The notes: generated by a model from the letters alone, not told the origin. 64,000 nucleotides of DNA from Acinetobacter johnsonii CIP 64.6 (GCF_000368045.1 NZ_KB849235.1:192836-256835), one strand, 5' to 3'; counted from the first letter of the stretch, positions 41,768 to 52,521 are shown. A program made the numbers and translations.

Positions 41768-44434
41768 ATGATCAATACTTCTCCACTGCTTAACTATGTC
41801 AGCAGCAATCACGACATCAAAGCGATTAATCAATGGCGTAGTGATGTCGAAAATCAATTACAAGAAAGTTTTGATCATGGCCAATCCATCCGCGATGTCA
41901 TTTTAACGCGTTCAAATATGACCGATGAAGCGCTTATTTTCCTATGGAAATATGCAAAACTCGATCAGACAGACTTAAGTTTATTTGCTGTCGGTGGTTA
42001 CGGTCGCCGAGAGATGCTACCTTACTCAGATGTAGACATCATGATCTTGTCTGAGGTTGAGTTTAGCGAAGAACAAGAAAAACTCATTTCTGTCTTTATT
42101 TCCTCACTTTGGGATGTCGGCAATTTCAAGCCCGGCATTAGTGTACGTACCATTGCCAACTGTGTTGAACAAGCAACCTCTGACTTAACTGTTGCCACCG
42201 CCCTCATCGAATCTCGTTTAATTACGGGCAATGAACACTTAGCCAAATGGCCACGTCGCATTGTTTCACAAACATGGACAGACAAAACCTTCTATGATGC
42301 AAAAATGGAAGAACAGGCCAAACGCTATGCACAGCATAACTTTACGGAAAGTAATCTAGAACCCGATATTAAAAATGCGCCGGGTGGCATTCGGGACATT
42401 AACCAAATTGGTTGGATTGCTAAACGGCATTTCCGCGTCAACCGTATTTATGACTTGGTGCATTTAGGCTTCATTTCGGAGTTTGAGTTAGGTGTATTAG
42501 AAGAAGCCGAAAGCTTCCTCTGGGAAATTCGTCATCACCTACACCGCCTCACTAAACGTGATGAAAACCGTTTACTGTTCGACTATCAACGTGACATTGC
42601 CGCAAAGTTTGGCTATGTGCGTGAAGAAGGTAAATCACCGAATTACCCAATTGAACAATTCATGAAACGTTATTATCGAAGCGCTCAACAAGTCACCACG
42701 CTGAATGAAATGCTGTTGGCTTATTTCAATGAATCTGTGATTACCCCACGCCTACCGAACTATGAGCGTAACATTGAAGAAATCAATGAAAATTTTAAAC
42801 TAGTCGACGGCAAACTAGCGGTTCAACACCATAAGATTTTCTCTGAAAACCCAAGTGCTATTTTAGAAATTTTCTATATATTGGCCAATCGACCTGAAAT
42901 TACAGGCATTCGCGCGCGTACGCTACGTTTGTTAATTTTGGCGGCTAAACGCATTGACCAAAAATACAGAGATAATCCAGCGCATCAAGCCCTGTTTATG
43001 GCTATCATTCGCTCCCCGCATCGCTTATACGAAACCATGGTGGCAATGAAACGTTATGGCGTTTTAGGCAACTATATTCCTGCATTTGGGCAGATTATGG
43101 GGTTGATGCAGTATGACTTGTTCCATATCTATACCGTAGATGCACATACTTTATTATTACTGCGCAACTTAAACCGTTTCAAAGACCCTGAGTTTGCCAA
43201 AGACTTCCCTGTCGTCAGTTCAGTGTTCCAACGTCTGGCACGTCGTGACATTGTTTATTTGGCTGCCATTTTTCATGATATTGCTAAAGGCCGTGGCGGA
43301 GACCATAGTGAGCTGGGTGCAAGCGATGCGATCGAATTCTGTCGTAGTCATGGTTTTACCGAACGTGAATGCAACCTTGTCGCATGGCTCATTCAAAACC
43401 ATTTGCTCATGTCTGTCACTTCTCAAAAGAAAGATATTTCTGACCCCGATGTGGTTAAAGCGTTTGCTGAGAAAATGGGCGATATGGAACATCTCGACTA
43501 TCTATATACGTTGACTGTTTCAGATATCAATGCAACCAATCCTTCACTTTGGAATACGTGGCGTGCTTCTCTCATGCGTCAGCTCTATACCCATGCACGT
43601 GACGTGATTCGTTCAGGTTTAGGCCGTCCTGTTGACTATCAAATGCTCATCGAGGACACCAAGTTTTCTGCCAGCGAACAACTGGTCGAAGAGTTTGCAC
43701 TAGATGATGTCGAAAAAGTCTGGCAAGAACTGGGGGATGAATATTTCCTCAAAGAATCTGCCGATGAAATTGCTTGGCACACACGTGCTATTTTACAGCA
43801 CGGTGACAACCCTGAACCGCTTGTTTTGATGCGTGCACAGCGTAAATTTGCTCAAGATGCAGTACAAATCTTTATTTATACCCAAGATCAGCCCAATCTG
43901 TTTGCAACAACGGTTGCTATTCTCGATCGTATGAATTTGGACGTACAAGATGCACGTATTATTACCGCGACCAAAGCATTTAGCTTAGACACTTATGTCG
44001 TTCTTGACCGTTTTGGTACGCTGCTAACCGACCCTGAACGTGAAGCAAAAGTGCTATCAGCATTAAAAGATGCCTTAGCCAATTCAGATAAATACCCTGG
44101 GCTCATGCAACGTCGCATCCCACGTCAGCTACGCCATTTCGACATTGAAAACACCGTTGATATTACGCTGAATGAAGCACTGCAACAAAACATGGTTGAA
44201 ATTGCAACACTTGACCATCCCGGCTTACTTGCCAAAGTAGGCGGGTTGTTTATGATGCAAGGTCTAGATATTCACTCTGCTAAAATTGCCACCCTAGGTG
44301 AGCGTGCCGAAGATATTTTCTTTGTCACCAAAAAAGATGGTCAACCCATGACCGAAACCGAAGCTGAAACTTTTGCTGCACAACTAAAATCAGCCTTAGA
44401 TGAAGCCTCTAGTCAGGTCTGTGGTCAACATTAA
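41768..44434 (+). CDS. glnD: Bifunctional uridylyltransferase/uridylyl-removing enzyme
   Basis: 888 residues, full length. N-terminal nucleotidyltransferase with GGYGRREMLPYSDVDIMI (about 77-95), central HD domain FHDIAKGRGGDHSELGA (about 501-518), and two C-terminal ACT domains (about 700-780 and 815-885) that sense glutamine. It uridylylates PII proteins at low nitrogen and removes UMP at high glutamine. Follows purT by 28 bases. Confidence 0.97.
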   Translation: MINTSPLLNYVSSNHDIKAINQWRSDVENQLQESFDHGQSIRDVILTRSNMTDEALIFLWKYAKLDQTDLSLFAVGGYGRREMLPYSDVDIMILSEVEFSEEQEKLISVFISSLWDVGNFKPGISVRTIANCVEQATSDLTVATALIESRLITGNEHLAKWPRRIVSQTWTDKTFYDAKMEEQAKRYAQHNFTESNLEPDIKNAPGGIRDINQIGWIAKRHFRVNRIYDLVHLGFISEFELGVLEEAESFLWEIRHHLHRLTKRDENRLLFDYQRDIAAKFGYVREEGKSPNYPIEQFMKRYYRSAQQVTTLNEMLLAYFNESVITPRLPNYERNIEEINENFKLVDGKLAVQHHKIFSENPSAILEIFYILANRPEITGIRARTLRLLILAAKRIDQKYRDNPAHQALFMAIIRSPHRLYETMVAMKRYGVLGNYIPAFGQIMGLMQYDLFHIYTVDAHTLLLLRNLNRFKDPEFAKDFPVVSSVFQRLARRDIVYLAAIFHDIAKGRGGDHSELGASDAIEFCRSHGFTERECNLVAWLIQNHLLMSVTSQKKDISDPDVVKAFAEKMGDMEHLDYLYTLTVSDINATNPSLWNTWRASLMRQLYTHARDVIRSGLGRPVDYQMLIEDTKFSASEQLVEEFALDDVEKVWQELGDEYFLKESADEIAWHTRAILQHGDNPEPLVLMRAQRKFAQDAVQIFIYTQDQPNLFATTVAILDRMNLDVQDARIITATKAFSLDTYVVLDRFGTLLTDPEREAKVLSALKDALANSDKYPGLMQRRIPRQLRHFDIENTVDITLNEALQQNMVEIATLDHPGLLAKVGGLFMMQGLDIHSAKIATLGERAEDIFFVTKKDGQPMTETEAETFAAQLKSALDEASSQVCGQH

Positions 44435-44458
44435 CAATACACACTGGTATTTTGTTTC

Positions 44459-45628
44459 ATGAACTCGAGTTTATCCCTTTTACATCCTTATCCTTTTGAA
44501 AAGTTGAATAAACTATTTCAGGATATTACTCCCGCAGACTTACCCCTCATTCCACTCTCGATTGGTGAGCCTAAGCATCCTGCACCCGAGTTTGTGAAAC
44601 AAGCCATTATCGATAATTTTCAGCATTTATCGACCTATCCAAACAGTAAAGGTATACCCGAATTACGCACCAGTATTGCAAATTGGCTGACCCGTCGTTT
44701 TCAACTCAATCAGATTAGTGCAGAAAACAATATATTGCCTGTTTCGGGCACACGTGAAGCAATTTTCTCTTTTGTGCAGGCATTGGTAAATCGTGAAGAT
44801 GCGCCTTATGTGGTTATGCCTAACCCGTTCTACCAAATTTATGAAGGTGCAGCCTTACTTGCTGGGGCAAAACCGTATTTTGTAAATTGCACCGAAGAAA
44901 ATGGTTATCTCGGTGACTTTGATGCTGTGCCTGCTGAAGTCTGGGAGAAAACAGCCCTGTTATTTGTTTGCACACCTGGTAACCCAACAGGTGCGGTTTT
45001 ATCAAAAGAACAATTCAAAAAATTAATCGAACTTTCAGACCAATATGGTTTTGTGATTGCATCGGATGAATGCTATTCAGAGCTTTGGTTTGATACTGCA
45101 CCTGTGGGCCTACTCGAAGTTTGTGCTGAAATAGGCCGAGACGACTACAAAAACTGTGTCGTATTCCACTCACTGTCTAAACGCTCAAACTTACCGGGTA
45201 TGCGTTCTGGCTTTGTCGCTGGTGATGCAGCTTTACTCAAGCCTTATTTACAATACCGTACCTATCATGGTGCGGCGATGCCTGTACAGCACCAATTGGC
45301 TTCGATTGCAGCATGGGATGACGAAGCGCATGTTGAAGAAAATCGTGTGCAATATCGTGCAAAATTTGATTTATTTCAAAAGGAATTGGGCCATATACTG
45401 CCCCTACAAAAACCAGATGCAGGTTTTTACTATTGGTTAAAAGTAGATAATGACGAAACTTTTGCAAAAATGCTGATGGAGAAAGCACATGTCAAAGTAC
45501 TTCCAGGGCGTTACTTGTCACGCAATACTGAGCAAGGCAACCCAGGCGAAAACCATGTGCGTCTTGCTCTAGTCGCCGATCTTGCACAGTGTGAGCAAGT
45601 CATTTCGCGCTTAAAAGCAATTTTATAA
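44459..45628 (+). CDS. dapC: Succinyldiaminopimelate transaminase
   Basis: 389 residues. PLP aminotransferase fold I: PLSIGEPKHPAP at start, VSGTREAIF, CTPGNPTGAVL, catalytic Lys in FHSLSKRSNLPGMRSG (about 244), and C-terminal VRLALV. The DapC subgroup acts in lysine/peptidoglycan synthesis; neighbourhood after glnD is common in this genus. A small chance it is a related aminotransferase. Confidence 0.88.
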   Translation: MNSSLSLLHPYPFEKLNKLFQDITPADLPLIPLSIGEPKHPAPEFVKQAIIDNFQHLSTYPNSKGIPELRTSIANWLTRRFQLNQISAENNILPVSGTREAIFSFVQALVNREDAPYVVMPNPFYQIYEGAALLAGAKPYFVNCTEENGYLGDFDAVPAEVWEKTALLFVCTPGNPTGAVLSKEQFKKLIELSDQYGFVIASDECYSELWFDTAPVGLLEVCAEIGRDDYKNCVVFHSLSKRSNLPGMRSGFVAGDAALLKPYLQYRTYHGAAMPVQHQLASIAAWDDEAHVEENRVQYRAKFDLFQKELGHILPLQKPDAGFYYWLKVDNDETFAKMLMEKAHVKVLPGRYLSRNTEQGNPGENHVRLALVADLAQCEQVISRLKAIL

Positions 45629-45639
45629 ATAAGTTCATC

Positions 45640-45680
45640 TAAAAAAGAAAACCTCCTGTAGCGGAGGTTTTCTTTTTTTT
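45640..45680. terminator. Bidirectional terminator between dapC and receptor gene
   Basis: Perfect stem GAAAACCTCC/GGAGGTTTTC (45647-45672) with TGTAGC loop; A-run before, T-run after. Confidence 0.93.
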
Positions 45681-45686
45681 CTTCGA

Positions 45687-47909
45687 TTAAAAATCAAATG
45701 ATGCACTAAGCATGAATGTACGAGGTAAACCAGCAACTAAATAGCCATTATTAGTGTTGCTTGTATTGTTAATATTGTCATATAGACCAACAGAACCCCA
45801 ATAATCCTGATCAAATACATTATTCACAAGGAAGTTAAATGTTGTTGGGGTTTGACCAAACTGAGTTCTATAACTTGCACCTAAATCAAGCGTAGTCCAA
45901 TCCTTAACTTTCAAATTATTGTCCAAACTTGCATAAGTTGAACCTGTATAAGTCAATTGGGCATTTAAAGAAATATCTTGCGGGAGTGGTAATTTCCAAT
46001 TTGTGCCTAGGTTCGCCTGAAACTTTGGAACCCCTACTTCATAATTTCCATCATAAGTAGCTGAGCCAGTATTCTCTTGCGTCGCATGCATCCACGTTAC
46101 ACCACCTAAAACAGTCAAGGAGTCTGTAAGCTTTCCATAACTGCTCAGTTCTACCCCCCGATGAACGTATTCACCAGAATCACTAAATACACCATTTTGC
46201 ATAATGCCACGTTGTTTATTAATATCAAATAAACTTAATGTCACCCCAAGATGGTCATTTTCATATTTGGCACCTACTTCTTTCTGTTCAGCCACAAACG
46301 GTTTAATCGATGTGGTCACACCACCAGTTGTATTTGTTAGACCTTTCGCTAAAGATTCAATGTAGTTGGCATAAACTGAAACTTCTGGAGTAATTTTATA
46401 GGTTACTCCAAGTGCAGGCGTCCATTTACTCTCATCATATGCCCCTGTTTTCACTTGAGAATAATTATATGTATCTTGGAGAATCTGCTGATAACGCGCA
46501 CCCAACATGATAATTAATTTATCATCTAATGCAGTCAGATTATCCCCAATAGCAACACTTCTTAAGCGCGTCCGAGTGGTCAATTTCGGACTATCCATAT
46601 CTCCACCTGAGAATGCTGGTGTTAAAGCAGCAGGTCGGTCATGTTGAATAGGATGATAAATATTAGAGTTCAATGGATTCCCTGAATCCATAAAATAGGC
46701 ATTTCTCGTATTTAGTTGAAATGCTGATCCAGAAACAACTAAATTATGTTTAATTGAACCTGTATCGAACTTTCCACGTACCCCAACCTCACCTGTATTG
46801 ACCATGTCTACACGAGCATTGTCAAAACGGTAGAGTGTACTAGCACCTGTTGAAGCATTTCTTAATGTGTAGCTTGCCAGTGAGTTTTGTTCTTCGCCAT
46901 GACGGAAACCATATGCTGCATATGCAGTTAGTGCATCATTAAAATCATATTCCGCACGGTAACTTCCAAAAATATTCTCTTCATTTGAATAAGACCATTT
47001 TTGAGCATAATTACTAGAACTATCAATAGCCTTTGGTACCAACGTTAACCCAGCACCCAATGTTACATTTGGTCGCGTTGCATTTAAGCGATTGTTGCTA
47101 TAGCCCATATCACCCGAAAGGCGTAGGCCCTCACCACTATAATCTAGTCCAATAGTAGCAAGCCCTAATGATTTCTTTTCATCATCAACAGACGTATTTC
47201 CATCATGGTAGGCGGTGTTTACTCGTACTCCAAATTGCTGATCTTCACCAAAACGTCGTGAAATATCATTTGAGATATAGCCACCATTAAAATCTGTACC
47301 TACAGTTACCCGATTTAATGGCTCATTTCCTGCTCGTTTTGGTAGAAGATTGATTGCTCCACCGATCCCACCATTACTTGGCATAGCACCGTTTAAAAAC
47401 GATGAGGCACCCTTTAATACTTCCACACGCTCAAAAAGTTCTGTTGGAATATATTGACGCGGTAATATTGAATATAAACCATTATAAGCAGTGTCATCTG
47501 ACCCTAAGTTAAAACCACGGATATAGTAGTTTTCTTGAAAATTACCATATCCTCGCCCAACACGTACACTCGGATCTGCTTTTAGCACATCCCCAACACT
47601 CTTTGCTTGACGCTCTTGAATATATTAATCGGTATAGCTAGTTAAATTAAATGGCGTATCAAGATTTTTTTGATTCCCAAAAATCCCAACTCGGCCGCCA
47701 CTTGCAACCTGACCACCAGCGAAAGCTTCCATTAAACCATTTGCAGAAGCATCAGCACTTGCAACTATACGGATTGTTTCCAAAGCGGCAACATTACTCG
47801 CCTGAGATGATGAGTCAGATTCAACGACTACTGGAGCTTCGGCAGCATGTGAAATACTGTACCCAGATACACATGCCATCATTAACACCAATGGTTTCAG
47901 CTTAACCAT
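45687..47909 (-). pseudogene. TonB-dependent siderophore receptor, one nonsense codon
   Basis: One frame from ATG 47909 to 45687 spans 740 sense codons, interrupted only by TAA at 47625-47627, in the plug just after FNLTSYTD and before YIQERQAKSVGDVLK. Signal peptide (about 1-22), TonB-box/plug region (ETIRIVAS, RGFNLGSDD, RVEVLKGASSFL), beta barrel ending in Phe as usual. Most likely CAA to TAA. Without readthrough only 94 residues are made; a downstream start at 47588 would lack signal peptide and half the plug. Three Fur-like motifs upstream show iron control. Confidence 0.85.
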
Positions 47910-47950
47910 TTCCTACCCTTTTTCATCAATCTAAAATTCGAGCCTGATAG

Positions 47951-48025
47951 TAAATGAGAATTGGTCTTAATCAAACTGATTTAATTCTCATTTAAATTGT
48001 AAATTCAAATGAGAATTAATTATTC
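47951..48025 (-). promoter_or_regulatory. Fur-type operator cluster
   Basis: AAATGAGAATT occurs at about 47952 and 48007 and inverted (AATTCTCATTT) at about 47982, giving overlapping Fur-like sites 45-115 bases upstream of the receptor start. The motif matches half-sites of the Fur consensus GATAATGATAATC. Confidence 0.6.
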
Positions 48026-48078
48026 CATTGTTATAACTTATGACGTCAGACAACCCATTGAGTCTTACTTTAAGATTT

Positions 48079-48705
48079 TCATATTATAAGTCCATCTAAT
48101 AGCAAAACCAGTGCAAAAAATGCAAAGCAGCACCCTGACATCTTATAAATCCAGTTGAGTCGCTGGGTTAAAAAATGATTCCAGCGCTTCCAACTCAATA
48201 ACTTAAGCAACAATAGATTCCACATCAGAACCATACTCACCATCCAGAGACTCATTAAAAGCAAGGTATAAACATCAAATTTTGAATAAACCAGTAATAC
48301 CAAACTACTATAGAACATCATATTTTTAGGGTTCAGCAAACTTGACTGTAAACCTTGAGTAAAACATAGAATTCTAGTTTGATAAGGCGTGGGGTCATGC
48401 GCTTGAAATTCAACATTTTCATGATGTGTATAGCGAAAACACTGCATAGACAAATACAATAAATAAGCAACACCTAATCCGCGTAGCAATATCAGAACAT
48501 AAGCATGAATATGCCCAAGCCACCCCAGTAAAGTAAAAATCAGCGCTAGAATAAAAGTATTTCCAGCTACAATACCGAAAACTGTATATCGTGCCCTTCT
48601 TTGACCACTGTTTAATGCCGTCATCAGAATCAAGAAAAAATCAGGGCCAGGAGAAAGCAAAGCCACAAAATGCGTCACAGCAATAACAATAAAAAGCTCC
48701 ATCAC
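48079..48705 (-). CDS. LysE/RhtB-family amino acid exporter
   Basis: 208 residues, five to six membrane helices. N-terminal LSPGPDFFLILMTALNSGQRRA is the LysE/RhtB signature, then AGNTFILALIFTLLGW and the central GLQSSLLNPKNMMFYSSL with the NPK motif. Exports amino acids or analogues. Its usual regulator would be the AraC gene just upstream, which is broken here. Confidence 0.92.
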   Translation of the reverse strand: MMELFIVIAVTHFVALLSPGPDFFLILMTALNSGQRRARYTVFGIVAGNTFILALIFTLLGWLGHIHAYVLILLRGLGVAYLLYLSMQCFRYTHHENVEFQAHDPTPYQTRILCFTQGLQSSLLNPKNMMFYSSLVLLVYSKFDVYTLLLMSLWMVSMVLMWNLLLLKLLSWKRWNHFLTQRLNWIYKMSGCCFAFFALVLLLDGLII

Positions 48706-48749
48706 TTGTCTCTCTTTAAAAGTGAGACAAGCCTAATGACGGATTAAGA

Positions 48750-49600
48750 TCAACTCTTGGATAAAATTGCGCGATGTTGCTTTTGATAGAGCTTAGGCGT
48801 TGTACCCGTTAAACTTTTAAAAACACGGTGAAAATGACTTTGATCACTAAAGCCCAGCATATAACTCAGTTGCGCTATATCCATGCCTTGTTTTAAAAAG
48901 ATGCGTGCATCATTAATTTTATGATTCAATTGATAAGCGTGCGGCGTCATACCTAAAGATGATTTAAATAGCCGAATATGGCATACCGACTCAACTGGAC
49001 TTCTTGCGACATTTGCTCTAATGATAAAAACACGTCAGCATCCTGAATCATTGATAAAAGCTGCTTAAACTCTTGCTGTGCATAGTGTTGAGGAGCAAGC
49101 AATTCTAGCTGAATATATGGAAATAAAAGCTCAGTAAGTGTTGTGATTAAGCTTTGTTTTTTTCCCAATAAGACAGTGAAGTATCAAATAATTGACTGTT
49201 AAGACAACTAAAGTCATGATACATCTTAGGCTGTTTATACAGCACGGGTTTGAACTGCGGTATGTCTTGATAAGTATCTTTATGTGCTGTTTCTTGTAAT
49301 AACTGATTCAACTAATGTGCATCTAAATGCATCATTTGGTAGCTCCAAGCCAGATCTGGAACAGGATTACACGCATGTTCTACATATGCAGGAACCAATA
49401 CCAAAGTACCCGCGTCTATTTGTTGCGTTCCACCGAAATGGCTAGTGAAAATACTGTTGCCTTGATCCACCGCTCCAATTGAAAATGTCGGATGACTATG
49501 GGCTTTATAACAAGTACGACTTGCACATGCCCGACGTGTTTCCACATAAGGCATGCGCGGGATCACTCCAAAATTCAACTGAAGCGCCTTGCTCTTTCAT
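48750..49600 (-). pseudogene. AraC-family regulator with several lesions
   Basis: Order on the minus strand: start MKEQGASVEFWSDPA (ATG 49600), +1 shift near 49563, then MPYVETRRACASRTCYKAHSHPTFS cupin part; in-frame TAG after HLDAH (49312-49314); next part LNQLLQETAHKDT...; -1 shift in an A-run at about 49164; a 2-base shift at about 48985; finally HTH part with FSDQSHFHRVFKSLTGTTPKLYQ to 48750. At least three frameshifts and a stop, so the protein is not made. It would have controlled the LysE exporter. Confidence 0.85.
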
Positions 49601-49621
49601 CACTGACGACACATCAACAGA

Positions 49622-50104
49622 TTATTGTTGTAATGCTTTTTCAATATCTGCCTGAATGGCTTCAGGCTTGGTGGTTGGCGCATATCGATTAATTACTTTG
49701 CCATCTTTACCAATCAAGAATTTTGTAAAATTCCACTTAATGCCGCTGCCGAGAATCCCTTTGCTGTTATTGGTTAAATAACGGAATATGGCGTGGGCTT
49801 CAGGGCCTTTAACATCAACTTTGGAAAACATGGGAAAAGTCACCCCATAGTTTTTCTGACAATACGTTTCTATTTGCTCATTGCTACCCGGATCTTGCCC
49901 CCCAAACTGATTACAAGGGAAGCCTAACACCTCAAACCCTTGTGCATGATATTGCTCATAAATTTTTTCTAGTCCAGCAAATTGCGGTGTAAAACCACAT
50001 TTACTGGCCGTATTGACGATGAGCAACACTTCGCCCTCATAGTCAGCAAAAGATTTATTTTTCCCATCTAACAATTCCGCTTCAAACTGATAAATGTTTG
50101 TCAT
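49622..50104 (-). CDS. Glutathione peroxidase
   Basis: 160 residues, Cys type (no selenocysteine). Active Cys in VNTASKCGFTPQFAGLE (about 36), Gln in FPCNQFGGQDPG (about 69-74), Trp in IKWNFTKFLI (about 127). Reduces peroxides, in bacteria often with thioredoxin. The ATG overlaps msrB by four bases (ATGA), an oxidative-stress pair. Confidence 0.95.
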   Translation of the reverse strand: MTNIYQFEAELLDGKNKSFADYEGEVLLIVNTASKCGFTPQFAGLEKIYEQYHAQGFEVLGFPCNQFGGQDPGSNEQIETYCQKNYGVTFPMFSKVDVKGPEAHAIFRYLTNNSKGILGSGIKWNFTKFLIGKDGKVINRYAPTTKPEAIQADIEKALQQ

Positions 50105-50520
50105 GGATAAGTATCCTCATCACTTTTTTCTTGTGTTTCTAGTTCTAATGAAGCCGAGTTTACACAGTAACGTAAACCTGTAGGCTCAGGTCCATCTGTA
50201 AAAACATGGCCTAAATGAGCATCACAGTGATGACATACAATCTCTGTACGCACCATGCCATGTGAAGTATCTTGATGCTCTTCTATAACAGCTGTATTTA
50301 CGGGCTTATAAAAACTTGGCCATCCGCAACCGCTGTCATATTTATTTTCAGAAATAAATAAAGGTGTCCCACAGCAGCGACATACGTAAGTCCCTGCTTG
50401 TTTAGTATTCCAATATTTACCTGTAAAAGCTGGCTCCGTCCCCTTTTGTCGCGTAATGCGAAATTCCTCTGGTGATAACTCTCTTTGCCATTCTCGGTCT
50501 GTTTTACTGAGCTTTCCCAT
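50101..50520 (-). CDS. msrB: Peptide-methionine (R)-S-oxide reductase MsrB
   Basis: 139 residues. Two zinc-binding CxxC pairs (CRCC near residue 48 and CHHC near 97), GCGWPSFY, and catalytic RYCVNSASLEL with Cys119-type position. Repairs oxidised methionine. First gene of the msrB-gpx operon. The 228-base gap before the next gene shows nothing special. Confidence 0.96.
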   Translation of the reverse strand: MGKLSKTDREWQRELSPEEFRITRQKGTEPAFTGKYWNTKQAGTYVCRCCGTPLFISENKYDSGCGWPSFYKPVNTAVIEEHQDTSHGMVRTEIVCHHCDAHLGHVFTDGPEPTGLRYCVNSASLELETQEKSDEDTYP

Positions 50521-50748
50521 GATTAGGTCCCTTTCTATCTTGCTATTTAAAATAGGATAATCCCATATTTACGTGATTCATCTTAAAATTTCTAGTGTTT
50601 AATTCACAATTTACAAAAGACCAATAATCCCAATAAAAGCAAAAAGCAAGCAAATTTAAAAACATGGTGAGCAATTTTATTTCTTAAATGCTTTTTTGGA
50701 AGCAATTTTAATGTTACTCTTATAGACATTCTTGCTTAGGATTAAAAA

Positions 50749-52179
50749 ATGTCGCAAAAAAAGAGCGTTATTTTTAAACATCTACTGCCTGTGATTAAAC
50801 AATATCAACAGGTAGGATTTACGCATGAAAAAATTGTTGCTTTACTTAGAGATGAACATGATCTAGACCTAGTAACAACAGAAACATTTAAAAGTTATTT
50901 ATATCGTTATGCAAAAGTGACCTCCACTCTTTCCGAGAACATCAAAATGCCGAACACTCTCCAAACCCCACGCGAAATAAAAAAATCGTCTAAGCTTGAG
51001 CATGTATGCTACGACATTCGTGGGCCAGTGTTACGAGCGGCCAATGAAATGGAAGAAGCTGGTCATAAAATTATCAAACTCAATATTGGCAACCCTGCAC
51101 CGTTTGGCTTTGAAGCACCTCAAGAAATTATTAATGATGTGGCTTTAAACCTACCAAATGCAGTAGGTTATACCGACTCAAAAGGGATTTTCCCTGCGCG
51201 TAAAGCGATCTGTCAGTACTATCAACAAAAAGGCATTTTAGATATGCATGTTAATGACGTGTATATCGGAAATGGTGTCTCTGAATTGATCGTGATGGCG
51301 ATGCAAGGCTTGTTAGATGATGGTGACGAGATGCTCGTGCCGATGCCTGACTATCCGCTTTGGACGGCTGCGGTGAATTTATCAGGCGGTACAGCTATTC
51401 ACTATAAATGTGATGAAGAAAACTTCTGGTATCCCGATATTATAGATATGGAGAGTAAAATCACACCACGCACCCGTGGTATCGTGATTATTAATCCAAA
51501 CAATCCAACAGGTGCAGTTTATCCACGTCATGTGCTTGAGCAAATCGTTGCATTAGCTAAAAAGCATGATTTGATTTTGTTTGCAGATGAAATTTACGAC
51601 AAAATCGTTTATGACGGTATTGAGCATGTTTCTGTAGCGGCATTAGCTGGTGACCAACTCTGTATCTCTTTCAATGGTTTATCTAAAGCATACCGTATTG
51701 CGGGTTACCGTTCAGGCTGGATGGCCATCACAGGCGATAAGTCGCGTGCAGTCGACTATATTGAAGGTTTAGACATGCTCGCTTCTATGCGTTTATGTGC
51801 TAACCACCAAGCACAGTATGCCATTCAAACTGCTTTAGGCGGCTACCAGTCAATCAATGATTTAATTCGTCCGGGTGGTCGTTTATACGAGCAGCGTAAT
51901 ATTGCTTGGCAAATGTTGAATGACATTCCAGGTGTATCATGTGTTAAGCCTGAAGGCGCAATGTATTGCTTCCCGAAATTGGACCCAGAAATCTATCCAG
52001 TTCAGGATGATGAAAAACTGATGCTTGATCTACTTCGTACGGAAAAAGTACTTCTGGTTCAAGGCACAGGCTTTAACTGGCCAACACCAGATCACTTCCG
52101 TGTGGTGTTCTTACCTGCTGAAAATGAACTACGTGAAGCCATTACCCGAGTAGGCCGTTTCCTTGCGAAAATGCGTTAA
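50749..52179 (+). CDS. AlaA-like aminotransferase with extra N-terminal domain
   Basis: 476 residues. Residues 80-476 are an alanine aminotransferase of the AlaA (YfbQ) type: LNIGNPAPFGFEAP, YTDSKGIFPARKAI, NPNNPTGAVYP, PLP Lys in SFNGLSKAYRIAGYRSGW (about 311). Residues 1-75 are additional: FKHLLPVIKQYQQVGFTHEKIVALLRDEHDLDL...SYLYRYAK, helical and like a DNA-binding or dimer domain seen in plasmid KfrA-type proteins. Standard AlaA is about 405 residues. A start after the extension (ATG 50947) would give the usual length, but the long frame is well formed. Confidence 0.85.
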   Translation: MSQKKSVIFKHLLPVIKQYQQVGFTHEKIVALLRDEHDLDLVTTETFKSYLYRYAKVTSTLSENIKMPNTLQTPREIKKSSKLEHVCYDIRGPVLRAANEMEEAGHKIIKLNIGNPAPFGFEAPQEIINDVALNLPNAVGYTDSKGIFPARKAICQYYQQKGILDMHVNDVYIGNGVSELIVMAMQGLLDDGDEMLVPMPDYPLWTAAVNLSGGTAIHYKCDEENFWYPDIIDMESKITPRTRGIVIINPNNPTGAVYPRHVLEQIVALAKKHDLILFADEIYDKIVYDGIEHVSVAALAGDQLCISFNGLSKAYRIAGYRSGWMAITGDKSRAVDYIEGLDMLASMRLCANHQAQYAIQTALGGYQSINDLIRPGGRLYEQRNIAWQMLNDIPGVSCVKPEGAMYCFPKLDPEIYPVQDDEKLMLDLLRTEKVLLVQGTGFNWPTPDHFRVVFLPAENELREAITRVGRFLAKMR

Positions 52180-52190
52180 TTGATCACTTA

Positions 52191-52219
52191 AAAAACCGTA
52201 CTTTATGTACGGTTTTTTT
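52191..52219 (+). terminator. Terminator of the aminotransferase gene
   Basis: Perfect stem AAAAACCGTAC/GTACGGTTTTT with short TTTAT loop. Confidence 0.92.
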
Positions 52220-52317
52220 ATTTACAAAACTGTAATACTTCACTTTTTAAGTTTGGCATAAGTTTAAATTAAGCAGCCACATTGCTGTGATTCCATGTAA
52301 ATGATGGGGAGTCGCTT

Positions 52318-52521
52318 ATGGGGACAATTGCGGTAACATCTTGGAAATACAACGCTTCCACACGCTATTTAAAAATTTTCTATGCCGATGGTTCAGGCGA
52401 GCTGTACCACCCTGTGCCTGAATTTATTTATAACAACTTAGTTCGATGTAATAATAAAACAGCCTTTGTTCATAAATATTTAGAATATGATTTGCACTTT
52501 ACGCACTTAAGTATTCATTAA
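52318..52521 (+). CDS. KTSC-domain protein
   Basis: 67 residues, essentially one KTSC domain: SSxxxxxYDxxxxxLxIxFxxGxxYxYxxVP here as SWKYNASTRYLKIFYADGSGELYHPVPEFIYNNL with HKYLEYDLHF at the end. Small fold linked to RNA-binding proteins; function unclear. The domain's final residues are changed. Confidence 0.75.
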   Translation: MGTIAVTSWKYNASTRYLKIFYADGSGELYHPVPEFIYNNLVRCNNKTAFVHKYLEYDLHFTHLSIH

